Source: Clostridia bacterium
GTDB taxonomy: Bacteria; Bacillota; Clostridia; Oscillospirales; CAG-272
Length of the DNA stretch: 64,000 bases
Assembly: GCA_017416185.1 (NCBI GenBank)
Contig: JAFQDF010000033.1
Span: 96,434 to 160,433 of the forward strand
Reading direction: 5' to 3'
Made by a program: the position numbers and the translations under genes. Each line of letters starts with the position of its first letter. Positions within the stretch are counted from its first letter, which is position 1. A model generated the notes under the pieces. The model worked only from the letters and a program-made list of their open reading frames with translations. It did not search any database and was not told the DNA's origin. Positions 1-9,814 of the stretch are shown here, one piece after another.

Positions 1-3000
1 AAATCATACCACTCGTACTGTTCATTGTTATCATCGTCGACAAAACGGATACCCTTGTAGCAGTAACCATCAACAGGGAAACAATACTGTTTGCCGTCAA
101 TTTCATACCAACGAGCAGCACCATATCTACCTGTATAATATGTAGGACCGTAATAGTATCTGGAGCCGGAAGAGGTATGATACCACTGACCGGAGATAAG
201 CTTACCGGTTGCCTCGAACTCAAACGTTACGTAGCCGTTGTTATAAGTAGCAACATTAGCATAAGTGGTTGTATCAAAATAGTACCACTCATCCTCGATG
301 AGCTGCCAACCTGAAACCAAATTGCCGGCTACAACGTAGTATGATGTGTCACCGAAGGTAACAAGACCGTTCTTGGTATATGTAGCACCGCATGCACAAG
401 CAAGCACACCTTCAACTACTGTATAAATATGACCTGTTGCAGGAACGGTAGTACCCCAATCGATTACGGAGCCACAGCCGTTATGTGTATCGCATTCAGC
501 ACCGAGATTTTCAACGGAACCGCATGCACAAGCTGTACAGAATACACGATTTGCATATCCGGTTTCAGTACATGTAGGAGCCTTGCTCTCTGCTTCGCCG
601 GGAGTACAGATATGGAAGCTCCATTTGTTCTGTCTGTTAGCGTTAGTATAGTAACGGTTCATTTCTGTCTGAAGCACAGTTTCGTTTGCAGAGAAGGTTT
701 CGGTTGTGCCATCAGTATAGGTAACGACACCTGCTTCAGCACCAACAACCAAACGGTAATCTCTGGTACCGTCAGAATACCACATGGCGTGGGGGGTAAG
801 AATATAATATTTGTCCTGTTTAGCAGGATCGTTGGAGATATAGTCCTTACGAATACCGCTGTCATCCATCCAACCCTTTGCCATCCAGATGCGAACGGGA
901 AGCTTAGCAAGAACAGTAGTATCAGCAATTTCTGTACCTGTGCGGGTAAATGTAATTACTGCATCGTTATGATTGTTGATATAATATTCAGCCTCAAAAC
1001 CGTATGCAACCTCCATACCTTCGAGTTCCCAATCGTTGACATAGTCAAGATTAATGGTGGTGGTTACGGAATCTACGTCTGCAAGGTTATCAGCAACCAA
1101 GTTAAGCCAGTAAATAGAGCCTGTAGGAATTAAGCCGGTTGCAGCGGGTACTTCAAGGCGAACCGCACTCTTATCTGTATTAACAACAAGCTTGCGAACG
1201 ATGTTACCAACGTTACCCTGGTTGTCGCTGATTTCCATAACGAGGGTATGAACACCGTCATTCAAATACAGGTCGGAAACTGCGATAGTTCCGTTGACAG
1301 CTGTGAAAATCGCCGCTGTGCTTTGTACGCCGTCAACATACAGTTTTACAGAATTACGATTCAAACCAGTAGCATTGGTCTTTGTTGTGTTCTCGTATGC
1401 CTGTGCCATCAAATCGATGGTATTAGTGGTAATTGTCTGACCGTCAACCTCTACGCCATTCGTATAATCATCAGCAATTGTCATACTGGTGAAGTAGGGG
1501 TTCTCGCGGTCAATAGTAGCATCAGAATAGTCAACTGTAATGTCGTCTATATAGTAAGTAACATCCTGATAATAATTGTAACTTCCTGTACCGGCTGTAT
1601 AATGGCTGTTGATCTGAATATATTCGAAAGTCGAATAGGTATCCAGTACGTCCCAGCTAAAATAGTACCATCCACCATTATCAATTCCAGTATTGGATGC
1701 CAGATAAGCTGTCAATTGGTGGTCCACGCGAGCACTGCCACCGTCAGTTGTTCTGAAACCGGCATTAACATTCATAGATGCAGTAACCAGTTCAGCAGGA
1801 ATATACATCCAGAAACCAATCTTTGTTGCGTCTGTAAGATCAAGGGATTCAGGAAGGAAGAGATCCATCTGACCGTGGCAGGATGCGGTAACGTTGGTCC
1901 AATCTATATCTACACCCATAGCATAGTTGCCATTTCTGACCATACCGCTATCACGGTCCACCAAATATACCTGTGCAGGGATATCCATACCAACGGGAGT
2001 ATAGTTCTTCTTTCCAAAGAATCTGTACGCAAAATGACCGTTTGCACGTGTATCGCGGATGAACCATCCGTAAGGCTCACCTTCAGCGGGAGCTACTTCG
2101 GGGTCAACGTCAACAAGGAACTCACCGTCTTCGAAGTCGTAAGCAATCTCAGATGCTTTACCGAAACGGATCTCAGCAGTAACCGCTTTATCTGTCTGTC
2201 CGCAGATAACTGCTGTAACGGTACCGCCGGTCAGACCTGTGCTTTCATCGCATGCGGTAAACATATCACCATTGATTGTACCAAGATTTTCATCAGACAG
2301 AGTATAAACTATATCTTCATCTTCATATGCAACGGTATTGAAACCATCGTTAGTTGTTACTTCTATGGGAAGAGCTATAGAATCACCATATCCGATAACA
2401 ATTGTATCTGTCTTGAAAGAAATATCGGGAAGTACTATTGTGATTGAAGCTTCTCCAACCACATTACCGTTATATACCATTTGAGCGGTAACTTTACCTT
2501 CCTTACCATTGGATGTAAATATGCCATTTTCGATAGTACCAAAGGATTCGTCAACCAGCTGCCACTCTACATCTTCGGGAATATCTGCGGTTGTACCAAC
2601 AGCATCAGTACCTACAGCATTAAATACAACGTTAGAACCGGGTGTATAGTATTCGCTATCTGTGGTTATATGAGCACGAACAAACTCACCATTTGCGGGA
2701 GCAGTAGAAATAAAAAGAATACCGGAAGTGGTAGGACGTTCCGAACCGTCGGAGGGAGAGTTGTTAACCTTAAGCTCCTCACCGGGACGCTGTGAAAGGA
2801 AGGTAGATGTTCCGCCACCGTCACAGTTAACAGCATAGGAGCAGCCCAGATCAGCCATAACCTCAGCCAGCTCCTTCAGATTCATACCTTCAGAATAGGG
2901 GGTCTGACGACCATCATTTTCCATAATTACAACAGTACCATCGTCCTTGATACCTACGACAGAACGGGGTGCGGAGCTGGTGGCATAGTCACCGGTCGCA

Positions 3001-3677
3001 CTAACCACACCATTCTTAAGAATATAACCGCTGGAACAAGGGATGACCTGATCTTCCCAACCGTCGAGATCAGCGGCGGATGTGATCTGAGGCATCTCAA
3101 CCTTAGGGATATCATCAGGTCTGGGATTGCCGTTTTCGTCAAAATCCTTGTTAATAACAAGAACGGACGGGAAGCCTACCTTACCATAGGTATATCCACA
3201 ATTTGCGGGGTCAAAAAGAATCTCTGCATCGAGCATAATGAAGCCGAGAGGTTCACCTACACGATCTGCAGAATAACCGGTATACCAGCTAAGTGTGGTG
3301 TTCATAGCACCTACAACGTTGCCGTAGCCGTTTGCCTCAGCATACGCTGCCTGCTCGGACATAGTTCCGGTCTTGTAGTCACCATACTTAGGCACCATGC
3401 CGTTATAGCTGTTGATAACCTTAACGTATTCGTTATTAAGGTCAGCTTCCATAACATGAATGACCTGACGGTAAGTTCCGGCATCGTTATTTAATACGAT
3501 CTCGGATTCAGAAATACCGGGAGCTATTTCCCAGTCTTTCTTGCTGATGAGTTTGTAGTATCCGTCGTCGCTGATATCAAAATCAACGGCTGCAAAGAGC
3601 TGCAGGGGCATTATGCCGACAAGCATAAGTGCCACAAGCATACAGGACACTACACGTTTGAAAGAAGTGTTTTGCAT
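1..3677 (-). CDS. Secreted phosphodiester glycosidase (NAGPA-type) surface protein, N-terminal part; 3' end lies beyond the window
   Basis: About 1,225 codons are visible. The start is the ATG at 3677, preceded by GGAGGAAAAC. Residues 1-29 form a signal peptide (basic MQNTSFKR, hydrophobic core, ending LQLFA). A NAGPA-type phosphodiester glycosidase domain follows, with the motif NCDGGGTSTFLSQRPGEE and the NTTLSWY segment shared with the two giant proteins at 28497 and 36257. Next come Ig-like segments, a jelly-roll-like carbohydrate-binding region, a cohesin-like segment (PTGSIYWLNL) and choline-binding-type repeats (EWYYFDTTTYANV). The left edge cuts the gene inside these repeats, so the His/Cys module array seen in the paralogues would be off-window. 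It is the last visible gene of locus A, directly after LicD, the same position its paralogue holds in locus B. By family it should hydrolyse sugar-1-phosphate diesters outside the cell; the substrate is not known from sequence. Confidence 0.85.
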   Translation of the reverse strand, partial: MQNTSFKRVVSCMLVALMLVGIMPLQLFAAVDFDISDDGYYKLISKKDWEIAPGISESEIVLNNDAGTYRQVIHVMEADLNNEYVKVINSYNGMVPKYGDYKTGTMSEQAAYAEANGYGNVVGAMNTTLSWYTGYSADRVGEPLGFIMLDAEILFDPANCGYTYGKVGFPSVLVINKDFDENGNPRPDDIPKVEMPQITSAADLDGWEDQVIPCSSGYILKNGVVSATGDYATSSAPRSVVGIKDDGTVVIMENDGRQTPYSEGMNLKELAEVMADLGCSYAVNCDGGGTSTFLSQRPGEELKVNNSPSDGSERPTTSGILFISTAPANGEFVRAHITTDSEYYTPGSNVVFNAVGTDAVGTTADIPEDVEWQLVDESFGTIENGIFTSNGKEGKVTAQMVYNGNVVGEASITIVLPDISFKTDTIVIGYGDSIALPIEVTTNDGFNTVAYEDEDIVYTLSDENLGTINGDMFTACDESTGLTGGTVTAVICGQTDKAVTAEIRFGKASEIAYDFEDGEFLVDVDPEVAPAEGEPYGWFIRDTRANGHFAYRFFGKKNYTPVGMDIPAQVYLVDRDSGMVRNGNYAMGVDIDWTNVTASCHGQMDLFLPESLDLTDATKIGFWMYIPAELVTASMNVNAGFRTTDGGSARVDHQLTAYLASNTGIDNGGWYYFSWDVLDTYSTFEYIQINSHYTAGTGSYNYYQDVTYYIDDITVDYSDATIDRENPYFTSMTIADDYTNGVEVDGQTITTNTIDLMAQAYENTTKTNATGLNRNSVKLYVDGVQSTAAIFTAVNGTIAVSDLYLNDGVHTLVMEISDNQGNVGNIVRKLVVNTDKSAVRLEVPAATGLIPTGSIYWLNLVADNLADVDSVTTTINLDYVNDWELEGMEVAYGFEAEYYINNHNDAVITFTRTGTEIADTTVLAKLPVRIWMAKGWMDDSGIRKDYISNDPAKQDKYYILTPHAMWYSDGTRDYRLVVGAEAGVVTYTDGTTETFSANETVLQTEMNRYYTNANRQNKWSFHICTPGEAESKAPTCTETGYANRVFCTACACGSVENLGAECDTHNGCGSVIDWGTTVPATGHIYTVVEGVLACACGATYTKNGLVTFGDTSYYVVAGNLVSGWQLIEDEWYYFDTTTYANVATYNNGYVTFEFEATGKLISGQWYHTSSGSRYYYGPTYYTGRYGAARWYEIDGKQYCFPVDGYCYKGIRFVDDDNNEQYEWYD

Positions 3678-3705
3678 GTGGTTTTCCTCCATATAAAAAT
3701 TTTTA

Positions 3706-4554
3706 TTATATAAACCGCTTAGCGGATTTATATTCTTGTTTGATGTACTCGGTATAAGACTTTTGGGTGTCGCACACCTCATACACATGATGACTGATCT
3801 GCTTTTCCTTGGAAAGCTCAGCTCTCCAGTCACCATACTTTTGGGTTAAGTATTCATCATATTTTTGCGGTATACGAACGTTGAGTCCTTCAAACTCTGC
3901 CCAGATTCCTTCACCATATTGTTCACGTGGTGCATATTCCAGCTCGCCCTGCCAATTTCCGTGATTGCACCATATTTCGGATTTCTCCAGCTGCCATCGG
4001 GATAAATAATTTGTCAGCTTCTCTGCGGTAGCATTGGTTTTTCGATGAAATCCAAACAATCGAAAAACCGATAAAAGCGCCTTTGTTAATGCTTTTTGCT
4101 CGTTATTATTTTTACATGATGAAATCATCAACAGTTTCAACAGTTTCTTTTTCTTTTCAAAACGCTTTATCATCCCGTGTTCGGACGGATATCCGTCAAG
4201 AGGAAATATGTCAATGTATATACCATGATTAATAGGCAAATCTGCAGTAGGGGTTTCTATAAACGCTGTTCTTGAATCTCTAAGCTTAGAATATATTGTA
4301 GGAAAGGCCGGGTCTGTTTTGTAATTCTGCAAAAAATAATACTCGGGCAACATTTTCTGCGCATTTTCACAGAAGATCTCATAATCTCTACGGGGTAACG
4401 CTATATCAATATCATCATCCCACGGAACAAATCCCTTATATTTCACAGCACCTATAACAGATCCGCATACCATATAATAGACAAGTCCCAACTCATCGCA
4501 TATGCCAAGTACTTGCTTGAGCATATTCAATTCAATTTCTTGTACCTCTGTCAT
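3706..4554 (-). CDS. licD: LicD family phosphotransferase (locus A)
   Basis: A 282-residue LicD-family protein. The nucleotidyltransferase-fold signature is clear: GSVIGAVKYKGFVPWDDDID (about residues 31-50), whose DDDID aspartates are the expected metal ligands. LicD proteins move phosphocholine, or related phospho-substituents, from a CDP-activated donor to a surface glycopolymer. The start ATG at 4554 has AGGAGGG just upstream. The gene overlaps the 3' end of the preceding GT4 by 23 nt, and exactly the same overlap is seen in locus B, so the pair is translationally coupled and was inherited as a unit. It precedes a giant protein with choline-binding-type repeats, which makes phosphocholine a reasonable guess for the group added. 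No choline kinase or CDP-choline synthase is in the window, so the donor is unproven. Confidence 0.88.
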   Translation of the reverse strand: MTEVQEIELNMLKQVLGICDELGLVYYMVCGSVIGAVKYKGFVPWDDDIDIALPRRDYEIFCENAQKMLPEYYFLQNYKTDPAFPTIYSKLRDSRTAFIETPTADLPINHGIYIDIFPLDGYPSEHGMIKRFEKKKKLLKLLMISSCKNNNEQKALTKALLSVFRLFGFHRKTNATAEKLTNYLSRWQLEKSEIWCNHGNWQGELEYAPREQYGEGIWAEFEGLNVRIPQKYDEYLTQKYGDWRAELSKEKQISHHVYEVCDTQKSYTEYIKQEYKSAKRFI

Positions 4555-5734
4555 ATACCCTCCTATACAGGTCTATATACTCTGCATATCTGTCATCCTT
4601 GTTAAATGAACGCGCTCTTTTAAGACAGTCTTCTGAAAAACTATACTTTTCTGAACAAAAATACTCTATAGTATCAACGAGTGTGGGAATACTATCAATC
4701 ACTCTGCCGCAAGTATCGTCTATAATCTCCTTGCTACCACCAACATCATAGGTAATCACAGGAGTTCCGCAAGCGAGTGCTTCCATATTAACAGTAGGAT
4801 AATTTTCTTCTCTCGATGCATTAATCACCACATCTGCTGCAGTATATAGCTGTGCAAGTTCCTGTTGATTCTGTGTGCGATTGATAGATATAATATCCCG
4901 AGGTAGCATCTTCTCCGTCATATAATCGGTTCCGACCAACACTATCTGATATTCAGAGGAATCCAATTTTGCGGCGAGCTCCACGAATCTGTCCAGCCCT
5001 TTGCGGTAACCCCAATCGAAAGCAACCCCAAGAAGCATCTTTTTGTCTATTGGAATACTATATTTATCCTTTATACACGATTCGATAGGTCTGAATGTTT
5101 TAAGATCTATTCCATTGTTGATAATTTCAATGGGACAACCACCAAGAAATGACTTTCTTACATAAGAGGCCAACCACGCCGAAGGAGTAACTACTGTCAG
5201 ATCTACAGCGCAAAACAACGTCTTTTTCTTTTGATATAGGTATCGGCTTCTATCAAAGAAGAAGCTATGATCGCGACGTTGAGGACATCTTTCACATCCG
5301 GATTTCCATTTATCGCATTTTGCTATGGTGAAATGAGGGCAGTATGCGGTAAACGCCCAACAATCGTGAAATGTCCATACAACCTTAATTTTTTTAGTTT
5401 TGAAATACTCAAATAACATTTTCAGGTTACAGTCATGACCGTGTATATTATGTAGATGAACTATATCAGGATTAAACATCTCCAGCTCTGCAATCATCTT
5501 TTGGGTAGAAGATATAGAATTGAATCCATAATTCCCAAGCAATCGGGATTTTATTGCTTGATATCTTATATATTTTTTGTCGGCACATTTAATTGAATAT
5601 TCATAATCGCTGTTTTCCGAGCAATAGAGTATCCTATTATCTATCCCATTATCAGTTAAGCAGACACTTATTTCCTTACATATTTTCCCCGTGCTGCCTA
5701 CACCACATACGGAATTTATCTGAACTACCTTCAT
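4532..5734 (-). CDS. GT4-family glycosyltransferase (locus A)
   Basis: A 400-residue GT-B fold glycosyltransferase. Visible signatures are the N-terminal nucleotide-sugar fold (MKVVQINSVCGVGSTGKI), HLHNIHGHDC, a Cys-rich insert (HDCWAFTAYCPHF, then CDKWKSGCERCPQRR) and the C-terminal GT4 donor site (NASREENYPTVNMEALACGTPV). The start is the ATG at 5734: GGAG lies 6 nt upstream, and an earlier in-frame TTG would overlap that ribosome site. The closest relative in the window is the gene at 43973, which shares the whole layout. It probably adds a sugar to the lipid-linked polymer on the cytoplasmic face; donor and acceptor cannot be read from sequence. The Cys-rich insert (HDCW...CDKW...CxxC) may bind a metal and is a useful marker of this subgroup. 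Confidence 0.88.
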   Translation of the reverse strand: MKVVQINSVCGVGSTGKICKEISVCLTDNGIDNRILYCSENSDYEYSIKCADKKYIRYQAIKSRLLGNYGFNSISSTQKMIAELEMFNPDIVHLHNIHGHDCNLKMLFEYFKTKKIKVVWTFHDCWAFTAYCPHFTIAKCDKWKSGCERCPQRRDHSFFFDRSRYLYQKKKTLFCAVDLTVVTPSAWLASYVRKSFLGGCPIEIINNGIDLKTFRPIESCIKDKYSIPIDKKMLLGVAFDWGYRKGLDRFVELAAKLDSSEYQIVLVGTDYMTEKMLPRDIISINRTQNQQELAQLYTAADVVINASREENYPTVNMEALACGTPVITYDVGGSKEIIDDTCGRVIDSIPTLVDTIEYFCSEKYSFSEDCLKRARSFNKDDRYAEYIDLYRRVYDRGTRN

Positions 5735-5736
5735 TC

Positions 5737-6783
5737 TTATCTCCAAAAAAACACATACGGGTAAATATTGAGGCTTCCCCCATGAATGAGATTGTAATAA
5801 AAGTACAATACAAAAAAGGCAGATATACCTAACACCGCAGTGTCAATTATATGTTTTAAGGCCGGCTTTCTGTTTATTGCAATCTTCGGCATTAAAACAG
5901 GTATAAAAATGAGATAATAATAATTTAATCTCATTGCCAAAGGATTAACTGATGCAAAACATTGCAAGCACACGCTTAACAGAAGCAAATTTCGTAATGC
6001 TTTGGTATCTTTATCAAGTGATTCTTCAACCGGAACTATATAGCAAAAAATAACAAACACGACCAGTAACATTAGTACGGTATATGCTCCTGTCTGCTCT
6101 ATTTCTCCAACGTACATATCACTGATAAATTTAACAAGAAAAGAAAAGATCTGTTCGTTAAATATTAAAACAACGCCTATAAATGGAACAGCAAACCATA
6201 TTCTGCGTCCGGTTATGTTTACATTACACATAGGATACATCGGCAAAAGAATAAACGCCGATCTGTGAAACATAAAGGCCAAGAAAACCATCAATAAGAA
6301 CATAATCGGTCTTTTGTTCCTTGAATAATTAAAAGCCGGTATGGCAAAAGCCATTGCGATAATTTGACGCATTCCTGAAAAATACATAGAAAAGGGAGAA
6401 ACCGCCAAGAAAAGGGCAATTGTCAGGATAGGAATTTCACTTTCTTTTTTATAAAAATCCCATATAGGAAATATGGCAAAGGAAGAGACCAATAATAAGA
6501 ACCATCTGAAATTTACAGATAATCCTGATAATATCTTTTGAAGTATCAAATACCCATGTTCCCATTCTGCATCAAGTATAAATATTTTATTCCAGCTCAT
6601 ATTTCGAGCTGCATCATAATAAGCCTTGTAACCATATGTATCATTGCCGATATTCAAATCTCGACATACCAATAAAAACAGAAATATCAAATAAAATACT
6701 GTTATTACAAGGATGTTACATTTCTTTTTTTCGGTTTTATTATTAAACGCCAAACCTGTCAATAAAGGAAAACAGACCAGCAT
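5737..6783 (-). CDS. epsG: EpsG-family multispanning membrane protein (polymerase candidate, locus A)
   Basis: A strongly hydrophobic protein with about 10-12 predicted membrane spans, matching the EpsG family. EpsG members occupy the place of a Wzy-like polymerase in many exopolysaccharide operons. Family-like features include FSGMRQIIAMAFAIPAF, FHRSAFILLPMYPM and the C-terminal MRLNYYYLIFIPVLMP, all mirrored in the paralogue at 45178. The start is uncertain. The open frame reaches back to 6906, but that stretch overlaps the real 3' end of the upstream GT2 and has no paralogue counterpart. I placed the start at ATG 6783. The paralogue begins a few residues earlier (MVPYLILVF), so the true start here may be the near-cognate ATT or ATA at 6795-6798, downstream of AAGGGG. 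The stop is 2 nt before the next start codon. Confidence 0.8.
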   Translation of the reverse strand: MLVCFPLLTGLAFNNKTEKKKCNILVITVFYLIFLFLLVCRDLNIGNDTYGYKAYYDAARNMSWNKIFILDAEWEHGYLILQKILSGLSVNFRWFLLLVSSFAIFPIWDFYKKESEIPILTIALFLAVSPFSMYFSGMRQIIAMAFAIPAFNYSRNKRPIMFLLMVFLAFMFHRSAFILLPMYPMCNVNITGRRIWFAVPFIGVVLIFNEQIFSFLVKFISDMYVGEIEQTGAYTVLMLLVVFVIFCYIVPVEESLDKDTKALRNLLLLSVCLQCFASVNPLAMRLNYYYLIFIPVLMPKIAINRKPALKHIIDTAVLGISAFFVLYFYYNLIHGGSLNIYPYVFFWR

Positions 6784-6794
6784 CAGATACGGAA

Positions 6795-7763
6795 TTATAG
6801 CAACACACCCCTTAACTTTACCTTTACCCTCTTGAAAATTGCATAATATATTTTTCGGAATATAGGTCTTATTCTGCCATATAATCCAATCATCTGTAAT
6901 TTCCAAATTTCATATAAACCAAACAGCTTACAGTTTTTTCCTCGCGCAATACATTCTTTTACCACAGATGGATTATCGTAGATAGCGTTATACTTTGCAA
7001 AATAATACAGAATGTTTTGCTGATCATTACTGATTCTACATATATCATTCATCACCGCTGCGCCAAGTTTTTCACAATCACTGTGGAACAGGTCCCTTCT
7101 TGTATTGGTTAACTGTGCGTTATGTACTCGCGATTGTACATCCTTATTTACAATACACTTCAATTTGTAACCTTTGAGAAATATCCTAATCCACATCAAA
7201 AAATCCTGACAATAACGCAATTCCTCGTCAAACAACCCACTATCATCAAAAGCTTTCTTAGGAATCAATAAAGCGCAACCGTTAAAACACCCTTGCTGTA
7301 ACAAAGCAATAAGTGCCTCTCGATGATTCAAATCCTTTTCCTCTTGAAAACGGTATTTATCCCGAACATCTTCAAGTCTTTCTGACTTGGAGTTAATAAG
7401 ATACCTTCCGCACATAACCACTGTATCATCGCACGCATATGACATTTGATGTGCTATTTTATTTGGACCGTATACGTCATCATGGGACAGCCAAGAAAAA
7501 TACTCTCCCTTCATATTGCGTATACCTTCATTAAGTGCAGTGGAAACCCCGCCGTTTTCTTTAAGTATGTATCTTATTTTATCGCCGTAGGAACGAGCAA
7601 CACGGTCGGTTTCTCCGTCGTCTCTCGATCCGTCGTTCACAACGATGATCTCACAGTTTTTATATGTCTGTGCAAGGGCGCTGTCTATTGCCTCACGCAT
7701 ATAGTTTGCACCATTATACACTGGGATTATTATTGATACTAACGGCATATTAATGTCTGACAT
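6795..7763 (-). CDS. GT2-family glycosyltransferase (locus A)
   Basis: A 322-residue GT-A fold glycosyltransferase. It has the family start PLVSIIIPVYNGANYMREAI, the nucleotide-binding EIIVVNDGSRDDGE segment, and the metal-binding DxD-type motif within YFSWLSHDDVYG (about residue 96). The C-terminal third (after about residue 220) is basic and resembles the membrane-associated tail of such enzymes. It should transfer one sugar from a nucleotide donor to the growing lipid-linked repeat unit in the cytoplasm. An internal ATG six codons in is an alternative start; I kept the longer one because it begins just after the stop of the preceding gene's ribosome-site region. The locus B GT2 (47601) is only distantly similar, so this position in the cluster is not conserved in specificity. 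Confidence 0.88.
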   Translation of the reverse strand: MSDINMPLVSIIIPVYNGANYMREAIDSALAQTYKNCEIIVVNDGSRDDGETDRVARSYGDKIRYILKENGGVSTALNEGIRNMKGEYFSWLSHDDVYGPNKIAHQMSYACDDTVVMCGRYLINSKSERLEDVRDKYRFQEEKDLNHREALIALLQQGCFNGCALLIPKKAFDDSGLFDEELRYCQDFLMWIRIFLKGYKLKCIVNKDVQSRVHNAQLTNTRRDLFHSDCEKLGAAVMNDICRISNDQQNILYYFAKYNAIYDNPSVVKECIARGKNCKLFGLYEIWKLQMIGLYGRIRPIFRKIYYAIFKRVKVKLRGVLL

Positions 7764-7772
7764 ATCTCTTCT

Positions 7773-8900
7773 TTATTCCTCAAAATAAATTCTGACCAGT
7801 TCTTTTTTTACTTCATTACAGGTATATTGAAATGCAATTTCCATACCCTTCGATCTCATTTCGCGACAAATTTCTTCATTATCCAAAAGATACATGATTT
7901 TCTTCGACAAAGAATCCGTATCGTTTTGATCAATAAGAACACCGTTTACTTCATTTTGTATTAGTTCTCTGTGCCCCCTATTATAAGTTGCTATAACCGC
8001 ATTCCCGCTCAACATAGCTTCAACAATATTGAGGGGAAGGCCTTCTCTTTTACTACACGACACTGCAATATCACTTGCCTTTTGATACTCCTCAAGATTG
8101 GTAACATACCCGATCAGCTTTACGTTGTTCTCAAGCTCAAGGCTCTTAATAAGGTTCTCGAGGTTTTCCCTTTCGGGTCCATTACCTGCAAGAAGTAATA
8201 CTACTGAAGGAAATTCTTCCACCACCATTTTCATTGCTTTTATGGCTATGCTCTGGTTCTTGTTAGGTAAAAGCTCTCCAACGCAGATAATATATCTATT
8301 ATCTGTTTTCAAACCAAGCTTTTCTTTAATTGCTACTTGTTCGGCTGCGGATACGGGATAATATCTCTTCGGGTCTACTCCCACGCCGTAAATATGCTCT
8401 ACCTTGCAGGAAAATCTTTCCTTTGCCAGGATATAATCTTCCTTGTTTATTGTAATCAATATGTCCGTCTTACGAGCAAAGAGCTTTTCGATGGGGTAAT
8501 ATATTATCCAGTTAAGCTTTGCCGCTCCATTGTAAAAATGGAAACCGTGAGCAGTATATATGACCTTGCAACCTTTTTTTCTTGCTTTTTTTGCAGCAAG
8601 ACGGGTAACTATGCCGCCCATAGGTGTATTGCAGTGAATAATATCGTAATTTTCTTCGCTTATTATTTTCTTAAGCTGTTTGTACGCCTTGATATTATCC
8701 GTACTTTTTGGAGAACGGGAAAAGGGAATGTCATAGACCTTGTCAACAAAATCCAGCTTGAGACCGTTTTTCTCGGCAAGATTGTTTCTTGCAGCCACGT
8801 GTATCTCAACGTCACCCTGTTCTCTCAGCATCTCGACCAGAGGCTTGTGAAACTGACATATATGGCTTTGTACAGTTGCCGTCAGTAAAACCTTACGCAT
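7773..8900 (-). CDS. GT4-family glycosyltransferase, EpsD/EpsF-like (locus A)
   Basis: A 375-residue GT-B glycosyltransferase. The N-terminal part reads MRKVLLTATVQSHICQFHKP and contains HCNTPMGGIVTRLAAKKARK and YTAHGFHF, typical of EpsD-like enzymes. The C-terminal donor site is CSKREGLPLNIVEAMLSGN. The start is ATG 8900 with AAGGA 7-8 nt upstream; it overlaps the dehydrogenase stop by 8 nt, so the two are coupled. The first roughly 115 residues are nearly identical to the locus B gene at 48641, while the rest is clearly diverged. That sharp change in identity suggests recombination or gene conversion between the loci. The N-terminal half normally binds the acceptor, so the acceptor may be shared while the donor sugar could differ (inference). 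Confidence 0.9.
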   Translation of the reverse strand: MRKVLLTATVQSHICQFHKPLVEMLREQGDVEIHVAARNNLAEKNGLKLDFVDKVYDIPFSRSPKSTDNIKAYKQLKKIISEENYDIIHCNTPMGGIVTRLAAKKARKKGCKVIYTAHGFHFYNGAAKLNWIIYYPIEKLFARKTDILITINKEDYILAKERFSCKVEHIYGVGVDPKRYYPVSAAEQVAIKEKLGLKTDNRYIICVGELLPNKNQSIAIKAMKMVVEEFPSVVLLLAGNGPERENLENLIKSLELENNVKLIGYVTNLEEYQKASDIAVSCSKREGLPLNIVEAMLSGNAVIATYNRGHRELIQNEVNGVLIDQNDTDSLSKKIMYLLDNEEICREMRSKGMEIAFQYTCNEVKKELVRIYFEE

Positions 8901-9795
8901 TTTCAAATTCCTTAAAATTATTTATTATCAAAGTGTTTAATCTGTAGCTGTTATTCTCCCCAACAAAGCTGTTATGGGGAGTTACGATTACATTTTCCAT
9001 ATTCCAAAGAGGGCTGTCAGCCGATAACGGTTCCTCTTCAAAAACGTCAAGCACCGCACCGTACAGACGGGGCAGTTCCTTTATAAGTGCCTCGGTGTCA
9101 ACAACACCGCCCCTTGCTATATTGACAAGCACCGCAGAATCCTTGAGCAGTGCCAGTCTTTCTGAATTTATAATATGACAGGTCTCTTCGGTCAAGGGAA
9201 GTGTCAAAACCAACACATCACATTCCGATATGACCGGGTTAAGCTCGTCAAGTGAGCATATTTTTACATAATTTTCATCCTCGCGGGGGTAAAGGTCAAC
9301 ACCCACTACTCTCGTTCCGAATGCCTTGAATCGCTTGGCACACTCGGTGCCTACGCTGCCGCAGCCTAAGATACAGACTGTTTTTCCATTCAGCTCTCTG
9401 AGTCCTCTGTTTTTTATCCAGCTTTGGTTTTTTTGGTTATCCCAAAAGAAACGGGATTGCTTGTAAAGCTCCAGCACTCCGGCAACGGCAAACTCTGCCA
9501 TAGGGATACTGTATACCCCTCCGGCATTGAATATGCGTATACCCTTGTCACGGATATACTCCAGATCAACACGGTCATAGCCTGCACTTGTAAGCTGTAT
9601 GTATTTTAAATTTTTGAATTCTTCTATCTGATGATGCAGGAACAGACCGTTACAGATGACCGCCTCATAACACCCGGCGGCATCGGGAAGGGCATCCTTT
9701 TCGTTCTGAAGAAGATCGACCCTGTGTCCCATGTCGGTCAGTATTTCCGCACACTCTCTGTGCGCCTGTAATGCTCCCGTTATCAAAAACCTCAT
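8893..9795 (-). CDS. D-isomer-specific 2-hydroxyacid dehydrogenase (locus A)
   Basis: A 300-residue NAD(P)-dependent D-2-hydroxyacid dehydrogenase. The Rossmann motif is GCGSVGTECAKRF (about residue 145). The three family catalytic positions are visible: Arg in NIARGGVVD, Glu in DVFEEEPL and His in VTPHNSFVG. It should interconvert a 2-oxoacid and a (R)-2-hydroxyacid in the cytoplasm. The N-terminal lid region is shorter than in classical lactate or phosphoglycerate enzymes (about 330-530 residues). It is paired with an HpcH/HpaI aldolase in both loci, which suggests the two act in sequence: the aldolase forms a 4-hydroxy-2-oxoacid and this enzyme reduces it. The substrate is inference. The DNA encoding the first third is nearly identical to the locus B copy at 51362. 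Confidence 0.88.
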   Translation of the reverse strand: MRFLITGALQAHRECAEILTDMGHRVDLLQNEKDALPDAAGCYEAVICNGLFLHHQIEEFKNLKYIQLTSAGYDRVDLEYIRDKGIRIFNAGGVYSIPMAEFAVAGVLELYKQSRFFWDNQKNQSWIKNRGLRELNGKTVCILGCGSVGTECAKRFKAFGTRVVGVDLYPREDENYVKICSLDELNPVISECDVLVLTLPLTEETCHIINSERLALLKDSAVLVNIARGGVVDTEALIKELPRLYGAVLDVFEEEPLSADSPLWNMENVIVTPHNSFVGENNSYRLNTLIINNFKEFENA

Positions 9796-9814
9796 TTACA
9801 AATACCTTAATCGT

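Noticed and set aside
6784..6906. 41-codon N-terminal extension of the locus A EpsG
   Set aside because: It overlaps the well-supported 3' end of the GT2 gene in another frame, has no counterpart in the locus B EpsG and no ribosome site.
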